Assembly: GCA_949299195.1 (NCBI GenBank)
Contig: CASFZN010000004.1
Location: 1-32,868, forward strand
Direction: 5' to 3'
Length of the DNA stretch: 32,868 bases
Source of the DNA: an uncultured bacterium
GTDB taxonomy: Bacteria > Bacillota_I > Bacilli_A > RFN20 > CAG-826
Shown in pieces: positions 16,502-23,490 of the stretch. The notes under the pieces were generated by a model. The model was not told the origin of the DNA. It searched no databases and saw only the letters and a program-made list of their open reading frames with translations. Numbering within the stretch: position 1 is the stretch's first letter; each line of letters starts with the position of its first letter. A program made the position numbers and the translations under genes.

Positions 16502-17125
16502 ATGGCGAAATTAATTTTAGTTGGTGGTGGATCAAGTAGTGGTAAGACCTATGTTATTAATGAAGTTATAAAATTACTTGGAGATAAAGATATTGTTCAT
16601 TTTTCAATTGATGACTATTATAAAGATCTTTCTTATATGGATATTGAAGAAAGAAAAAAGCAAAACTTTGATCATCCTAAAGCATTTGACTGGAAATATA
16701 TGTATTCTCAATTATTAGATTTAAAAAACGATAAAGAAATTGATAAGCCATTATATAATTATACTATTCATAACCGTAGTGATAAGGTAGAACATATCAT
16801 TCCTAAAAAATTAATAATTGTTGAAGGAATCATGGGTTTAGTTAATAAAAATATTCGAGAATTATCAGATTTAAATGTCTTTATTAACGCTTCAAGAGAA
16901 AGAAGATTACTCCGTAGAATGGATCGAGATATCGTTGAAAGAGGAAGAACTAAAGATTCCATTATTACCCAATACTTTAATAGTGTCCAACCAATGTATG
17001 AAGAAATTATTGGACCAAGTCAATATTATGCAGATTTAATCATCAATAATGATGGTTATGATAATAAATCTATTGAAGTTTTTGCTTCAGTATTAAAAGC
17101 GATATTAAATGATGAGATTCATTAG
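16502..17125 (+). CDS. udk: Uridine kinase
   Basis: This 207-residue cytosolic kinase should phosphorylate uridine (and cytidine) to UMP/CMP in pyrimidine salvage. The P-loop is GGGSSSGKT (8-16), followed by the nucleoside-site motif SIDDYYKDL and FDHPKAFDW, the IIVEGIMGL segment (Walker B-like) and the lid RRLLRRMDRDIVERGRT, ending with YYADLIINN. These are the standard uridine kinase landmarks and the length matches. An AAGAGGGT ribosome site precedes the ATG by 7-8 bp. It is a single gene, divergent from degV, and its terminator overlaps the stop codon. Confidence 0.9.
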   Translation: MAKLILVGGGSSSGKTYVINEVIKLLGDKDIVHFSIDDYYKDLSYMDIEERKKQNFDHPKAFDWKYMYSQLLDLKNDKEIDKPLYNYTIHNRSDKVEHIIPKKLIIVEGIMGLVNKNIRELSDLNVFINASRERRLLRRMDRDIVERGRTKDSIITQYFNSVQPMYEEIIGPSQYYADLIINNDGYDNKSIEVFASVLKAILNDEIH

Positions 17126-17147
17126 TCAAAATGAGTCTCTTTTTTTA
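17114..17147 (+). terminator. udk terminator
   Basis: GAGATTCAT (17114-17122) pairs with ATGAGTCTC (17131-17139), followed by eight T. The left arm lies in the last codons and the TAG stop is in the loop, an unusually compact arrangement. Confidence 0.8.
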
Positions 17148-17158
17148 TATAAAAAACT

Positions 17159-17219
17159 ACCTCAGTTGACTACCCTAGTAACGACCTGAGTAAGTACCTC
17201 AGTAAGCACCCTAGTAAGC
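17159..17219 (+). repeat. Five tandem 12-bp repeats upstream of the Fic gene
   Basis: The units are ACCTCAGTTGACT (one base longer), ACCCTAGTAACG, ACCTGAGTAAGT, ACCTCAGTAAGC and ACCCTAGTAAGC. The array ends 10 bp before the -35 box of the Fic promoter. Read in one frame, units 2-5 give the four-residue peptide pattern (Asn/Lys-Tyr/His/Asp-Leu/Pro-Ser), so the array may be the worn tail of a repetitive coding sequence; the extra T in unit 1 breaks the frame. Confidence 0.75.
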
Positions 17220-17229
17220 TTATAATGTA

Positions 17230-17258
17230 TTGAATAATAGTGATAATTATCGTACAAT
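17230..17258 (+). promoter_or_regulatory. Promoter of a leaderless Fic transcript
   Basis: TTGAAT (17230-17235), a 17-bp spacer and TACAAT (17253-17258) are followed after six bases by the ATG at 17265. Transcription should start at or next to the ATG. No Shine-Dalgarno is present, unlike most genes here. Confidence 0.65.
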
Positions 17259-17264
17259 TTTAAC

Positions 17265-18254
17265 ATGAGAAATTTATACAATCCTTCATACGAAATTACT
17301 CCAGAAATTTTAGATTTGGTTGTCGAAATTTCGGATATTTTTAAGAAATTCGGAGCTTTTATTGAACTTAGAAAAGTTCCCTCTTTAAAGAGGAAAAGTA
17401 TGATTAAATCTATTCATGGTTCATTATCAATTGAAAATAATCCCTTATCGGTAGAAGAAATCGCTTCTATTGTTAAACAAAAAATGATTTTGAATCCTGA
17501 AAAGGAAGTTAAAGAAGTTCAAAACGCTTACCACGTTTATTCGAATATACATAAATACAATCCATATTCTGTTATCGATTTATTAAGTGCCCATGGAATA
17601 ATGATGAACGGAATTACAAATAGAGCCGGTTCTTTTAGAAATGGGGGAGTTGGCGTTTATGATGGGGAAGGTAATTTAGTACATTTAGCTCCTGATTACC
17701 AAATGGCTATAACAAAATTAAAAGAATTGTTTAATTGGTTAAAAGAAAGCAAACTTAATATCTTAATAAAATCTTCAATCTTTCATTATGAATTTGAATT
17801 TATTCATCCTTTCTTTGACGGAAATGGGAGAATGGGCAGATTATGGCAAACTTTATTATTAATTAATGATAATCCTGCATATGAATATTTACCTATTGAG
17901 GCAACTATTAATGTACATCGTGAAAATTATTATAAAGCTATTAGAGAATCTACGAAAAAAGCATCATCTACTCCTTTTATTCTTTTTATGTTGGAAACAA
18001 TTAAAGAAACATTGCTCACCGAAATCGATTCATTTATTGTTTCGAAAGATCCAGCCAATCTTTATTACATCAAACAAATATTAGAAGTTATTGAAGAAGA
18101 ACCTTTAAGTGCAAACGAATTAATGAAAAAGCTTGGGTTAAAATCAATTAAGAATTTCAGAAAAAATTACCTTAATCCTGCTTTAAAACTTAATATCATT
18201 AAACCAACTAGCAAAAAGAAAAATAGTCCAAGACAAAAATATTATTTGAAATAA
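17265..18254 (+). CDS. Fic family protein (intact)
   Basis: This 329-residue Fic-domain enzyme probably transfers AMP from ATP to a Tyr/Ser/Thr of a target protein. The active site HPFFDGNGRMGR (181-192) is complete, including the catalytic His and the Gly-Asn-Gly-Arg phosphate loop. An N-terminal autoinhibitory helix motif S-x-x-x-E-N is present (GSLSIENN, Ser53, Glu57, Asn58), placing it in class II, where the Glu competes with the ATP gamma-phosphate. A C-terminal region (about 260-329) with LSANELMKKLGLKSIKNFR resembles a winged-helix DNA-binding domain, as in many bacterial Fic proteins that act on their own gene or on gyrase; the target is not evident here. It stands alone between udk and the XRE regulator. 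Confidence 0.9.
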   Translation: MRNLYNPSYEITPEILDLVVEISDIFKKFGAFIELRKVPSLKRKSMIKSIHGSLSIENNPLSVEEIASIVKQKMILNPEKEVKEVQNAYHVYSNIHKYNPYSVIDLLSAHGIMMNGITNRAGSFRNGGVGVYDGEGNLVHLAPDYQMAITKLKELFNWLKESKLNILIKSSIFHYEFEFIHPFFDGNGRMGRLWQTLLLINDNPAYEYLPIEATINVHRENYYKAIRESTKKASSTPFILFMLETIKETLLTEIDSFIVSKDPANLYYIKQILEVIEEEPLSANELMKKLGLKSIKNFRKNYLNPALKLNIIKPTSKKKNSPRQKYYLK

Positions 18255-18283
18255 AAAAACAGCCAAAACGATCGGCTGTTTTT
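18255..18283. terminator. Bidirectional terminator between Fic and XRE genes
   Basis: AAAAACAGCC pairs with GGCTGTTTTT around a 9-nt loop, with A-rich and T-rich flanks on both sides. It serves the convergent genes ending at 18254 and 18317. Confidence 0.8.
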
Positions 18284-18316
18284 AAATAGTACTATTTTTA
18301 TTTATTTATCAAATTT

Positions 18317-19180
18317 TTAATCATCGTCTAATTCATCTTCTTCTAATACATCATCAATTACGATTTCTTCATCAAAGATTCTTCTTTGTTTATTTTTCTT
18401 AACAATACTTGTGATTGACCCTGCTAATGCATAATAAATTGGAATTGCGAATAATATTACCCAATAAGGATGCCAACCTGCACCGTTAGGAATTAAGGTT
18501 CCACAGAATAGATAAGCAGAAAGTGCTACAAATACGATTGGGAATTCGGTAGCTTTTCTTTTAGTAATGCATCTAATAATTCCTGGGATAATATCAAATG
18601 TAAAAAATAAAGGCCACATTGTTCCCCAATATTCGCCATCAATAAAGCCTAGCGTAAGATAAACTACGATAATAATTAGAATTGAAACGCCTTCTAAACA
18701 GTTGGCAATATCTCTCCATAATCTTTCTCTTTTCCTTTTTCTAGCATCTACTTTAACAGCGTTTTTATAAGAATATTTTTTACCATTAATATAAACTCCA
18801 CCATCAACTTCTACATAATCATCTTTGCGGTCACCTTCATTAATAAAGATACCATCCTTAGAAATTTCTACATAAGCGCCGCTTCTTCTTTTTCTTTTTT
18901 TATCTCTTTCTTTAGAATTATGAAATTCTCTTTTACTTTCTTCTTCACTTTTAGCTTCATAAACTTCTTCGACAGATAGTTTGAAATTAGTAAGATCGTC
19001 TAAAGATACATTATAAAGTTTAGATAATTGAATCATATAATCGATTGATGGAGATGAAGCGCCAGTTTCCCAGTTAATAATAGATTGTCTTGAAACGTTT
19101 AATTCAGTTGCCAATTCTTCTTGTGAATAATTATTAAACTTTCTAAACTCCTGAAGTCTTTTTCCTAAATTTTCTTCCAT
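18317..19180 (-). CDS. Membrane-bound XRE-type transcription regulator
   Basis: This 287-residue protein has an N-terminal Cro/C1-type helix-turn-helix (about 1-62; LGKRLQEFRKFNNYSQEELA and VSRQSIINWETGASSPSID are classic). A charged linker follows (Lys/Arg-rich with a short DGGVYINGKKY beta segment), then four hydrophobic segments between about 160 and 262 and an acidic tail. The DNA-binding head is thus cytosolic and tethered to the membrane, suggesting it senses a membrane or envelope signal (inference). An AAGGAGGG site precedes the ATG. Three matching palindromic operators lie 70-190 bp upstream, which suggests autoregulation, perhaps shared with the divergent PAP2 gene. Confidence 0.85.
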   Translation of the reverse strand: MEENLGKRLQEFRKFNNYSQEELATELNVSRQSIINWETGASSPSIDYMIQLSKLYNVSLDDLTNFKLSVEEVYEAKSEEESKREFHNSKERDKKRKRRSGAYVEISKDGIFINEGDRKDDYVEVDGGVYINGKKYSYKNAVKVDARKRKRERLWRDIANCLEGVSILIIIVVYLTLGFIDGEYWGTMWPLFFTFDIIPGIIRCITKRKATEFPIVFVALSAYLFCGTLIPNGAGWHPYWVILFAIPIYYALAGSITSIVKKNKQRRIFDEEIVIDDVLEEDELDDD

Positions 19181-19248
19181 AGATATTTCCCTCCTTATAG
19201 GAACAATTTCGTTATGGTTTTATCTTATATTCAAATTTTTAAATAAAA

Positions 19249-19268
19249 AAGTATAAATTTTTTTACAT
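19249..19268. promoter_or_regulatory. Weak operator copy (XRE regulator site?)
   Basis: AAGTATAA-N4-TTTTACAT matches the 8-4-8 palindrome of the two better sites in 14 of 16 arm positions. It is the copy nearest the XRE gene. Confidence 0.4.
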
Positions 19269-19285
19269 AAAAAATTTTTGACATC

Positions 19286-19305
19286 ATGTAAAAGTTTTTT
19301 TACAT
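19286..19305. promoter_or_regulatory. Perfect palindromic operator (XRE regulator site?)
   Basis: ATGTAAAA-N4-TTTTACAT is a perfect 20-bp dyad. It partly overlaps a TTGACA at 19278-19283. The paired 8-bp arms fit binding by a dimeric helix-turn-helix protein. Confidence 0.6.
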
Positions 19306-19354
19306 ATAAAATATGCGAAAATATCGCTATTTTTCTTTTTCTTACTATAGTTGG

Positions 19355-19374
19355 ATGTAAAGAAAGTTTTACAT
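19355..19374. promoter_or_regulatory. Near-perfect palindromic operator (XRE regulator site?)
   Basis: ATGTAAAG-N4-TTTTACAT has the same arm sequence and spacing as 19286-19305 with one mismatch. It is the copy nearest the PAP2 gene. Confidence 0.6.
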
Positions 19375-19418
19375 AACTTTTTGTGGTAAGTTATTAGAAA
19401 CTAGATGTTAAAATAAAA

Positions 19419-19451
19419 ATAGTTCTAAATTTTCTATTCATTTAGAACTAT
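19419..19451. terminator. Hairpin directly upstream of the PAP2 gene
   Basis: A perfect 12-bp stem (ATAGTTCTAAAT with ATTTAGAACTAT) has a 9-nt loop. On the minus strand it is followed by TTTTATTTTAAC, so it could stop leftward transcription towards the XRE promoter region. Its right arm overlaps a consensus TATAAT (19449-19454) that lies 8 bp before the PAP2 ATG, so the PAP2 messenger may have almost no leader. Confidence 0.5.
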
Positions 19452-19462
19452 AATTTATTCAT

Positions 19463-20071
19463 ATGTTAAACTTTATTTCTTTTAAGAATCCTCTTGATGA
19501 TTCGATTGCTGAGTTTTTTAAACAACAACTTGATAATGAAGCCTTAATTGAATGGATGACAATTATTTCATGTTTTTTTGTCTTCTATTTTGTAATTAGT
19601 GCTTTCTTTATTATTAATAAAAGGTTTAGGGTAGTAGGAATAATTATGTTAATAACCTTGGTATTAACATATCTATCTAATGATCTAATATTTAAAAATA
19701 TCTTTACTAGGGATAGACCATTTATAGAAATGGGAATGGCCACTTCTCCTGGATTTAGTATTGATGGATATTCCTTTCCTAGTGGTCATAGCGCTATTTC
19801 TAGTGCTGGAACTTTTTCTTTCTTCTTTTATTATCTATTCTTTGTTAAAGATAAAAAAGGTAATAAGGATATGTTAATTTATTCGATGATATTCTTAGTT
19901 TTTATGTTATTAATAATGCTTTCTAGAATTGTATTATTACATCATTATTTCACCGATGCAATCGCCGGAATGGTTGAAGGAATAATTATTAGTTTATTAG
20001 TAATGTTAGGATATTATTTAATTAAAAAGTATCTTATAGATAAGAAAAAAGAAAATAAAATAGAAGAGTAA
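19463..20071 (+). CDS. PAP2-family membrane phosphatase
   Basis: This 202-residue polytopic membrane protein carries the three PAP2 signature motifs: KNIFTRDRP (K-x6-RP), SFPSGHS (PSGH) and SRIVLLHHYFTD (SR-x5-H-x3-D). All catalytic residues are in place. Family members remove phosphate from phosphatidic acid, phosphatidylglycerol phosphate or undecaprenyl pyrophosphate on the outer face of the membrane; the sequence does not decide which. About five to six hydrophobic segments are visible and the C-terminus is a short Lys/Glu tail. No Shine-Dalgarno precedes the ATG. It may be co-controlled with the divergent XRE regulator through the operators between them. Confidence 0.9.
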   Translation: MLNFISFKNPLDDSIAEFFKQQLDNEALIEWMTIISCFFVFYFVISAFFIINKRFRVVGIIMLITLVLTYLSNDLIFKNIFTRDRPFIEMGMATSPGFSIDGYSFPSGHSAISSAGTFSFFFYYLFFVKDKKGNKDMLIYSMIFLVFMLLIMLSRIVLLHHYFTDAIAGMVEGIIISLLVMLGYYLIKKYLIDKKKENKIEE

Positions 20072-20073
20072 TA

Positions 20074-20114
20074 ATAGATAAAACGGTTAGGAAGTTCCTA
20101 ACCGTTTTATCTAT
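20074..20114 (+). terminator. PAP2 gene terminator (20-bp stem)
   Basis: A 41-bp perfect palindrome starts 3 bp after the stop: twenty bases on each side of a single central G at 20094, so as RNA a stem with a small loop. A TTTTAT run is part of the right arm. It is much longer than the other terminators here and works on either strand by symmetry. Confidence 0.75.
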
Positions 20115-20168
20115 AAGTTCATATAAGGATTAAATAGAATTGAAAGCTAATTTTGTTTTAAATTTTTA

Positions 20169-20309
20169 TTATTCTTCAATAATTAAGCCATTAGAAGAAT
20201 TAGTAAAGGAAATAAAAATGTTATTTTGTTTTCTTTTTTCATCAAATTCGTTATAACCAACAAATTCTTCTTCGTATTCGTTAATATTATTTAATTCAAT
20301 ATTATTCAT
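20169..20309 (-). CDS. Small acidic hypothetical protein
   Basis: A 46-codon reading (MNNIELNNINEYEEEFVGYN, then an NNIFISFTNSSNGLIIEE end) with an AAAGGGAG site about 13 bp upstream of the ATG and TAA as stop. Its composition is like real proteins of this genome (Asn/Glu/Ile), but I see no homologue or motif, and it stands alone in an otherwise empty 370-bp gap. The AT-rich codons make chance possible. Confidence 0.35.
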   Translation of the reverse strand: MNNIELNNINEYEEEFVGYNEFDEKRKQNNIFISFTNSSNGLIIEE

Positions 20310-20484
20310 AAAATATGTCTGATCTCCCTTTTATCTATACTATATATTTAGTCTTTAATTTAGAGCTTGTGTTATTTCTCTTTTAAAGACAACTATATTA
20401 TAGTATTTAATAAAGTATATATTTTATGAAAACGCTTAAACTAAATTAGTCAATTTAATATATTTTTATATTAATGATAAATAA

Positions 20485-20508
20485 AAAATACGATAAATAT
20501 CGTATTTT
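20485..20508 (-). terminator. Terminator of the HAD hydrolase unit
   Basis: AAAATACGAT pairs perfectly with ATCGTATTTT around AAAT. On the minus strand it continues TTTTATTTATC. It lies about 50 bp after the stop at 20557. Confidence 0.65.
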
Positions 20509-20556
20509 CTTAATTAACAATTTCTTAATAATCTTTAAAAATGAAAGTGCTTACAT

Positions 20557-21387
20557 CTAATCTAAAATCTTATGAATTTCTTCACTAAACTCATTATAAA
20601 TAGATGAAGCTTTGTCTTTTGTTATCTTTAAAGCGGTAATTGGAGAATGGGTTTTAGAAGTTACTTCAAACATTGCAAGATCATTTTCTCCATCTCCAAA
20701 AACGTGGATATTATCAGGATTTAGATTAAATTTATCTACTAGTAATTTTAAGGTAGTTCCTTTATTAGTAAATTTTGAAGAACAATCAATCCATTTATTA
20801 TTAGCATCAAAAAAATCTATCTGATATAAATCACTATAAGTATCAATTAAATATTTATGAGTATTCCTAAATGGAGTTTTATCATTATCATAATCTGGGA
20901 AATATGCCGATATTTTGATAGATTTTTCTTTTAAAATAAGTTCATAAAATTCTTCTTTTGATACACCTTTTTTAAAAGGAATTTCATCTTCATCGATATA
21001 TATTTCGCCATTTTCATAATATAAAGCCTTATCAACTAAAGAGACTAAAACTGCACATTCTTTAACATTTAATAAGTCTTTAACTACATTTTTAACGAAG
21101 TCATCTTCAAAATAGTGGACATATAAAAGTTCGTTATTTTTATATGCAACATTCCCATTTTCGGCGATAAAAACAAGGTTATCAACTTCTTCTTCACTTA
21201 AAAAATCGCCATAAAGTTTCCTTAATTGGCGATAAGTTCTTCCACTAGCTACAATAAGATTATTTTCTTTTAATAAATATTTAAAAGCTTCTTTTGTTTG
21301 GTCTTTAAAAAATATTTCTCCAGGCATTAATGTTGTTCCATCTACATCTGTAACAAAAGTTAAAGCTTCTTTATTTTTAAAAGACAT
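20557..21387 (-). CDS. HAD-superfamily (Cof-type) phosphatase
   Basis: This 276-residue cytosolic hydrolase of the HAD IIB/Cof type has motif I TDVDGTTL (nucleophile Asp with the DxDGT pattern), motif II as VASGRTYRQL, motif III with a Lys in the SKFTNKGTTLKLLV region and motif IV VFGDGENDLAMFE. These are the complete catalytic set. Relatives dephosphorylate sugar phosphates, flavin or pyridoxal phosphate; the cap domain gives no clue to the substrate. A GGGG ribosome site precedes the ATG. It starts 34 bp after the His-rich protein gene and is probably in the same transcript, ended by the hairpin at 20485. Confidence 0.88.
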   Translation of the reverse strand: MSFKNKEALTFVTDVDGTTLMPGEIFFKDQTKEAFKYLLKENNLIVASGRTYRQLRKLYGDFLSEEEVDNLVFIAENGNVAYKNNELLYVHYFEDDFVKNVVKDLLNVKECAVLVSLVDKALYYENGEIYIDEDEIPFKKGVSKEEFYELILKEKSIKISAYFPDYDNDKTPFRNTHKYLIDTYSDLYQIDFFDANNKWIDCSSKFTNKGTTLKLLVDKFNLNPDNIHVFGDGENDLAMFEVTSKTHSPITALKITKDKASSIYNEFSEEIHKILD

Positions 21388-21421
21388 AATTTTTCCCCAA
21401 AAATATTAAAAATAGTGGTAT

Positions 21422-21868
21422 TTATTCTTCATCAGAACAGCATCCATCTTTAGAATGGCATCCGCATTCTTCATCATGATGATGGCGGTGTCCATGACAG
21501 CATTCATGACCTTCTTCATGTTCATGATGATGTCCATGACAACATTCATGTCCATCTTCGTGATGGTGATGACCATGACAACAGTGATGATCCTTAACTA
21601 AAAGGAGTAAATTTTCTTCATCGGTATCATAAGTTAAGACTAAATGGTCACTTTTTTCTTTACTATCTAAATTTTTATAGATGATGTTGACTCCGTTTTC
21701 AATTTCATCAACTAAATCTTCTTGATCAACTAAAACATCTTTATTAATAAGTTCTAATCCGATTTCTTCTCCTTCTACTTCAATATATAAAGAGTTTGGA
21801 TTTTCTTTTTCTTTATTTTCTTCAATTAATTTAAGTAAGAATTCTTTTGCTAAATCATCAATTTTCAT
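21422..21868 (-). CDS. Small protein with a His/Cys-rich metal-binding tail
   Basis: This 148-residue cytosolic protein has an N-terminal half (about 1-90) that is an acidic alpha/beta module of unknown family (LYIEVEGEEIGLELINKD, then an NLLLLVKDHH segment). From residue 92 it becomes a tail of near-repeats ECCHGHHHxHEEGH, ending in a Cys-rich piece (CGCHSKDGCC). Three such units are visible. Tails like this bind Ni, Zn or Cu in metallochaperones and storage proteins (as in HypB or SlyD tails), but the N-terminal module is neither. A GAAAGGAAAT ribosome site is present. It lies between PPi-phosphofructokinase and the HAD gene, all leftward and closely spaced. Role in metal storage or buffering is inference. 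Confidence 0.8.
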   Translation of the reverse strand: MKIDDLAKEFLLKLIEENKEKENPNSLYIEVEGEEIGLELINKDVLVDQEDLVDEIENGVNIIYKNLDSKEKSDHLVLTYDTDEENLLLLVKDHHCCHGHHHHEDGHECCHGHHHEHEEGHECCHGHRHHHDEECGCHSKDGCCSDEE

Positions 21869-21935
21869 AAATCTTTTATTTCCTTTCTAAAAGTTAGTTT
21901 AAAAACCAGTTACTAGTATACTATTTAAATAAAAT

Positions 21936-23279
21936 TTAGTCATATTTTTTACTTCTTTTTCGAGATTCATTATTTTTAAATCTTTTTAAGAAGTTAATAG
22001 TTCCATATTTAGAGAAAGTATTAACATTTCCAGCGATTACTCTTTTTATATAATATGCATATTCTTCTTTAATAGTCTCGTTTTTATAATCTAAATACTT
22101 AATATTCATCTTTCTTTCTTTATTAGCGACTTGGTCTAGAGGAATATATTTATAAATATATTTATTTTTATATTCATCATATTCGAATGAAATCATCTTA
22201 TTATTTAAAAAGTAAGGATCTTTATAAATATATTTTAAGGCATCTTTTAAGGCTCTTTTTGAAGTATTGATTGCCATATCTAAATCTAGTTTTGAAGGAG
22301 AAAAAGAATTTGCTCTTTGTAAGAGACTAAGTTCTATTGCTCTAACCTTAAATCCTAATTCTTTAGTTACTAAGGAAGCTAAAAAAGAAGCTACTCCTCC
22401 TAAGGAATTATGATTAAATTCATCAACCTTACTATTAGCTTCATATAAAAAGTTATTATCTTTATCCTTAATTCCTTCACTTACTACTACTAAACAATGT
22501 TTTTTAGAATTATAAATACACTTTACTTCCTCTAAGAATTTAGTTTTATCAAAACTAAATTCTGGTATATAAATTAAATCTACATCAATGATATTAAAAT
22601 ATTGTAAATAATAACTACTGGCTGCGAGCCATCCAGCATTTCTTCCCATAACTTCTACAATATTTACTCTTCCTACCTTATAAGACATATCATCGTTATA
22701 AATATTAATTAAGGAATTAATAATAAATTTTGCAGCACTAGGAAAACCTAGTGAAAAATCAATATTCATTAAGTCATTATCAATAGTTTTAGGAAGCGCG
22801 ATACAGGTACAAATATATTTTTGTTTTTCTAAATATTGACTAATTTTATTAATGGTATCCATTGAATCATTACCACCATTATAAAAAAAGATACGGATAT
22901 TATATTTTTTAAATGTTTCTAAGATTTTTTTATAATCACTTTCATCTTCATTAAAGTCTTTAAGTTTATAACGATTACTTCCAAAATAAGAACCACTAGT
23001 ATTTTTTAAATTATCATAGTTATAGTCACTACTTGCAAAAAAAGAAGCCTTAATAAACTCTAATTCTTCGTTTAATAAGCCTTCAATTCCATAATTCATT
23101 ACAATAAGATTATCTACCTTTATGGTATAATTTAAGGAAGATAAAAGAGTTTTATAGATTCCATAAAAAGAGGTATTAATAATTGGAGTTGGTCCGCCGC
23201 TTTGGCCATATAAAATATTTATTTTTTTAAACTTATAATCATTTAAGACATCTTTTTTAAATAATTTATTAGTTTCCAT
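21936..23279 (-). CDS. pfp: Pyrophosphate-type 6-phosphofructokinase
   Basis: This 447-residue enzyme phosphorylates fructose 6-phosphate to the 1,6-bisphosphate, the committing step of glycolysis. The two residues that choose the phosphate donor are of the PPi type: Asp138 in YNGGNDSMDT (ATP enzymes have GGDGS) and Lys164 in LPKTIDND (ATP enzymes have PGTIDND). The usual MGRNAGW substrate motif is present. It also has GQSGGPTPIIN near the N-terminus and SGSYFGSNRYKL. Using PPi saves ATP and makes the step reversible, common in fermentative Mollicutes-like bacteria. It is first in a leftward group with the His-rich and HAD genes. It is divergent from the membrane protein at 23489, sharing an inverted repeat with it. 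The PPi assignment is inferred from residues only. Confidence 0.88.
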   Translation of the reverse strand: METNKLFKKDVLNDYKFKKINILYGQSGGPTPIINTSFYGIYKTLLSSLNYTIKVDNLIVMNYGIEGLLNEELEFIKASFFASSDYNYDNLKNTSGSYFGSNRYKLKDFNEDESDYKKILETFKKYNIRIFFYNGGNDSMDTINKISQYLEKQKYICTCIALPKTIDNDLMNIDFSLGFPSAAKFIINSLINIYNDDMSYKVGRVNIVEVMGRNAGWLAASSYYLQYFNIIDVDLIYIPEFSFDKTKFLEEVKCIYNSKKHCLVVVSEGIKDKDNNFLYEANSKVDEFNHNSLGGVASFLASLVTKELGFKVRAIELSLLQRANSFSPSKLDLDMAINTSKRALKDALKYIYKDPYFLNNKMISFEYDEYKNKYIYKYIPLDQVANKERKMNIKYLDYKNETIKEEYAYYIKRVIAGNVNTFSKYGTINFLKRFKNNESRKRSKKYD

Positions 23280-23296
23280 AACTTTTCTTTAATTTT

Positions 23297-23490
23297 ATAT
23301 TTCTTCCTTACCTTAATAGTTTTTTATAATTAAAAATAAACTAGTTCCTATTATAATCTTATTTTCAAATAGATTCACTAGTTTGAATCTTTAATTACTT
23401 TCCTTAATAGATTAAAATTAATATCGAAACCAAAATTAATTAAATTAAACTTTAATTATTATTATTATTATTTAGGTAAGGAAGAAATAT
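23297..23490. repeat. 17-bp inverted repeat pair in the pfp/membrane-protein intergenic region
   Basis: ATATTTCTTCCTTACCT (from 23297) and AGGTAAGGAAGAAATAT (23474-23490) are exact inverses, bracketing the 209-bp divergent region. The right copy contains the ribosome site and touches the ATG of the 23489 gene; the left copy lies about 18 bp upstream of the pfp ATG. The region between holds no gene; both promoters must lie here. Confidence 0.6.

Noticed and set aside
17159-17219. CRISPR array
   Set aside because: The units are 12 bp with no spacers between them and there are no cas genes.
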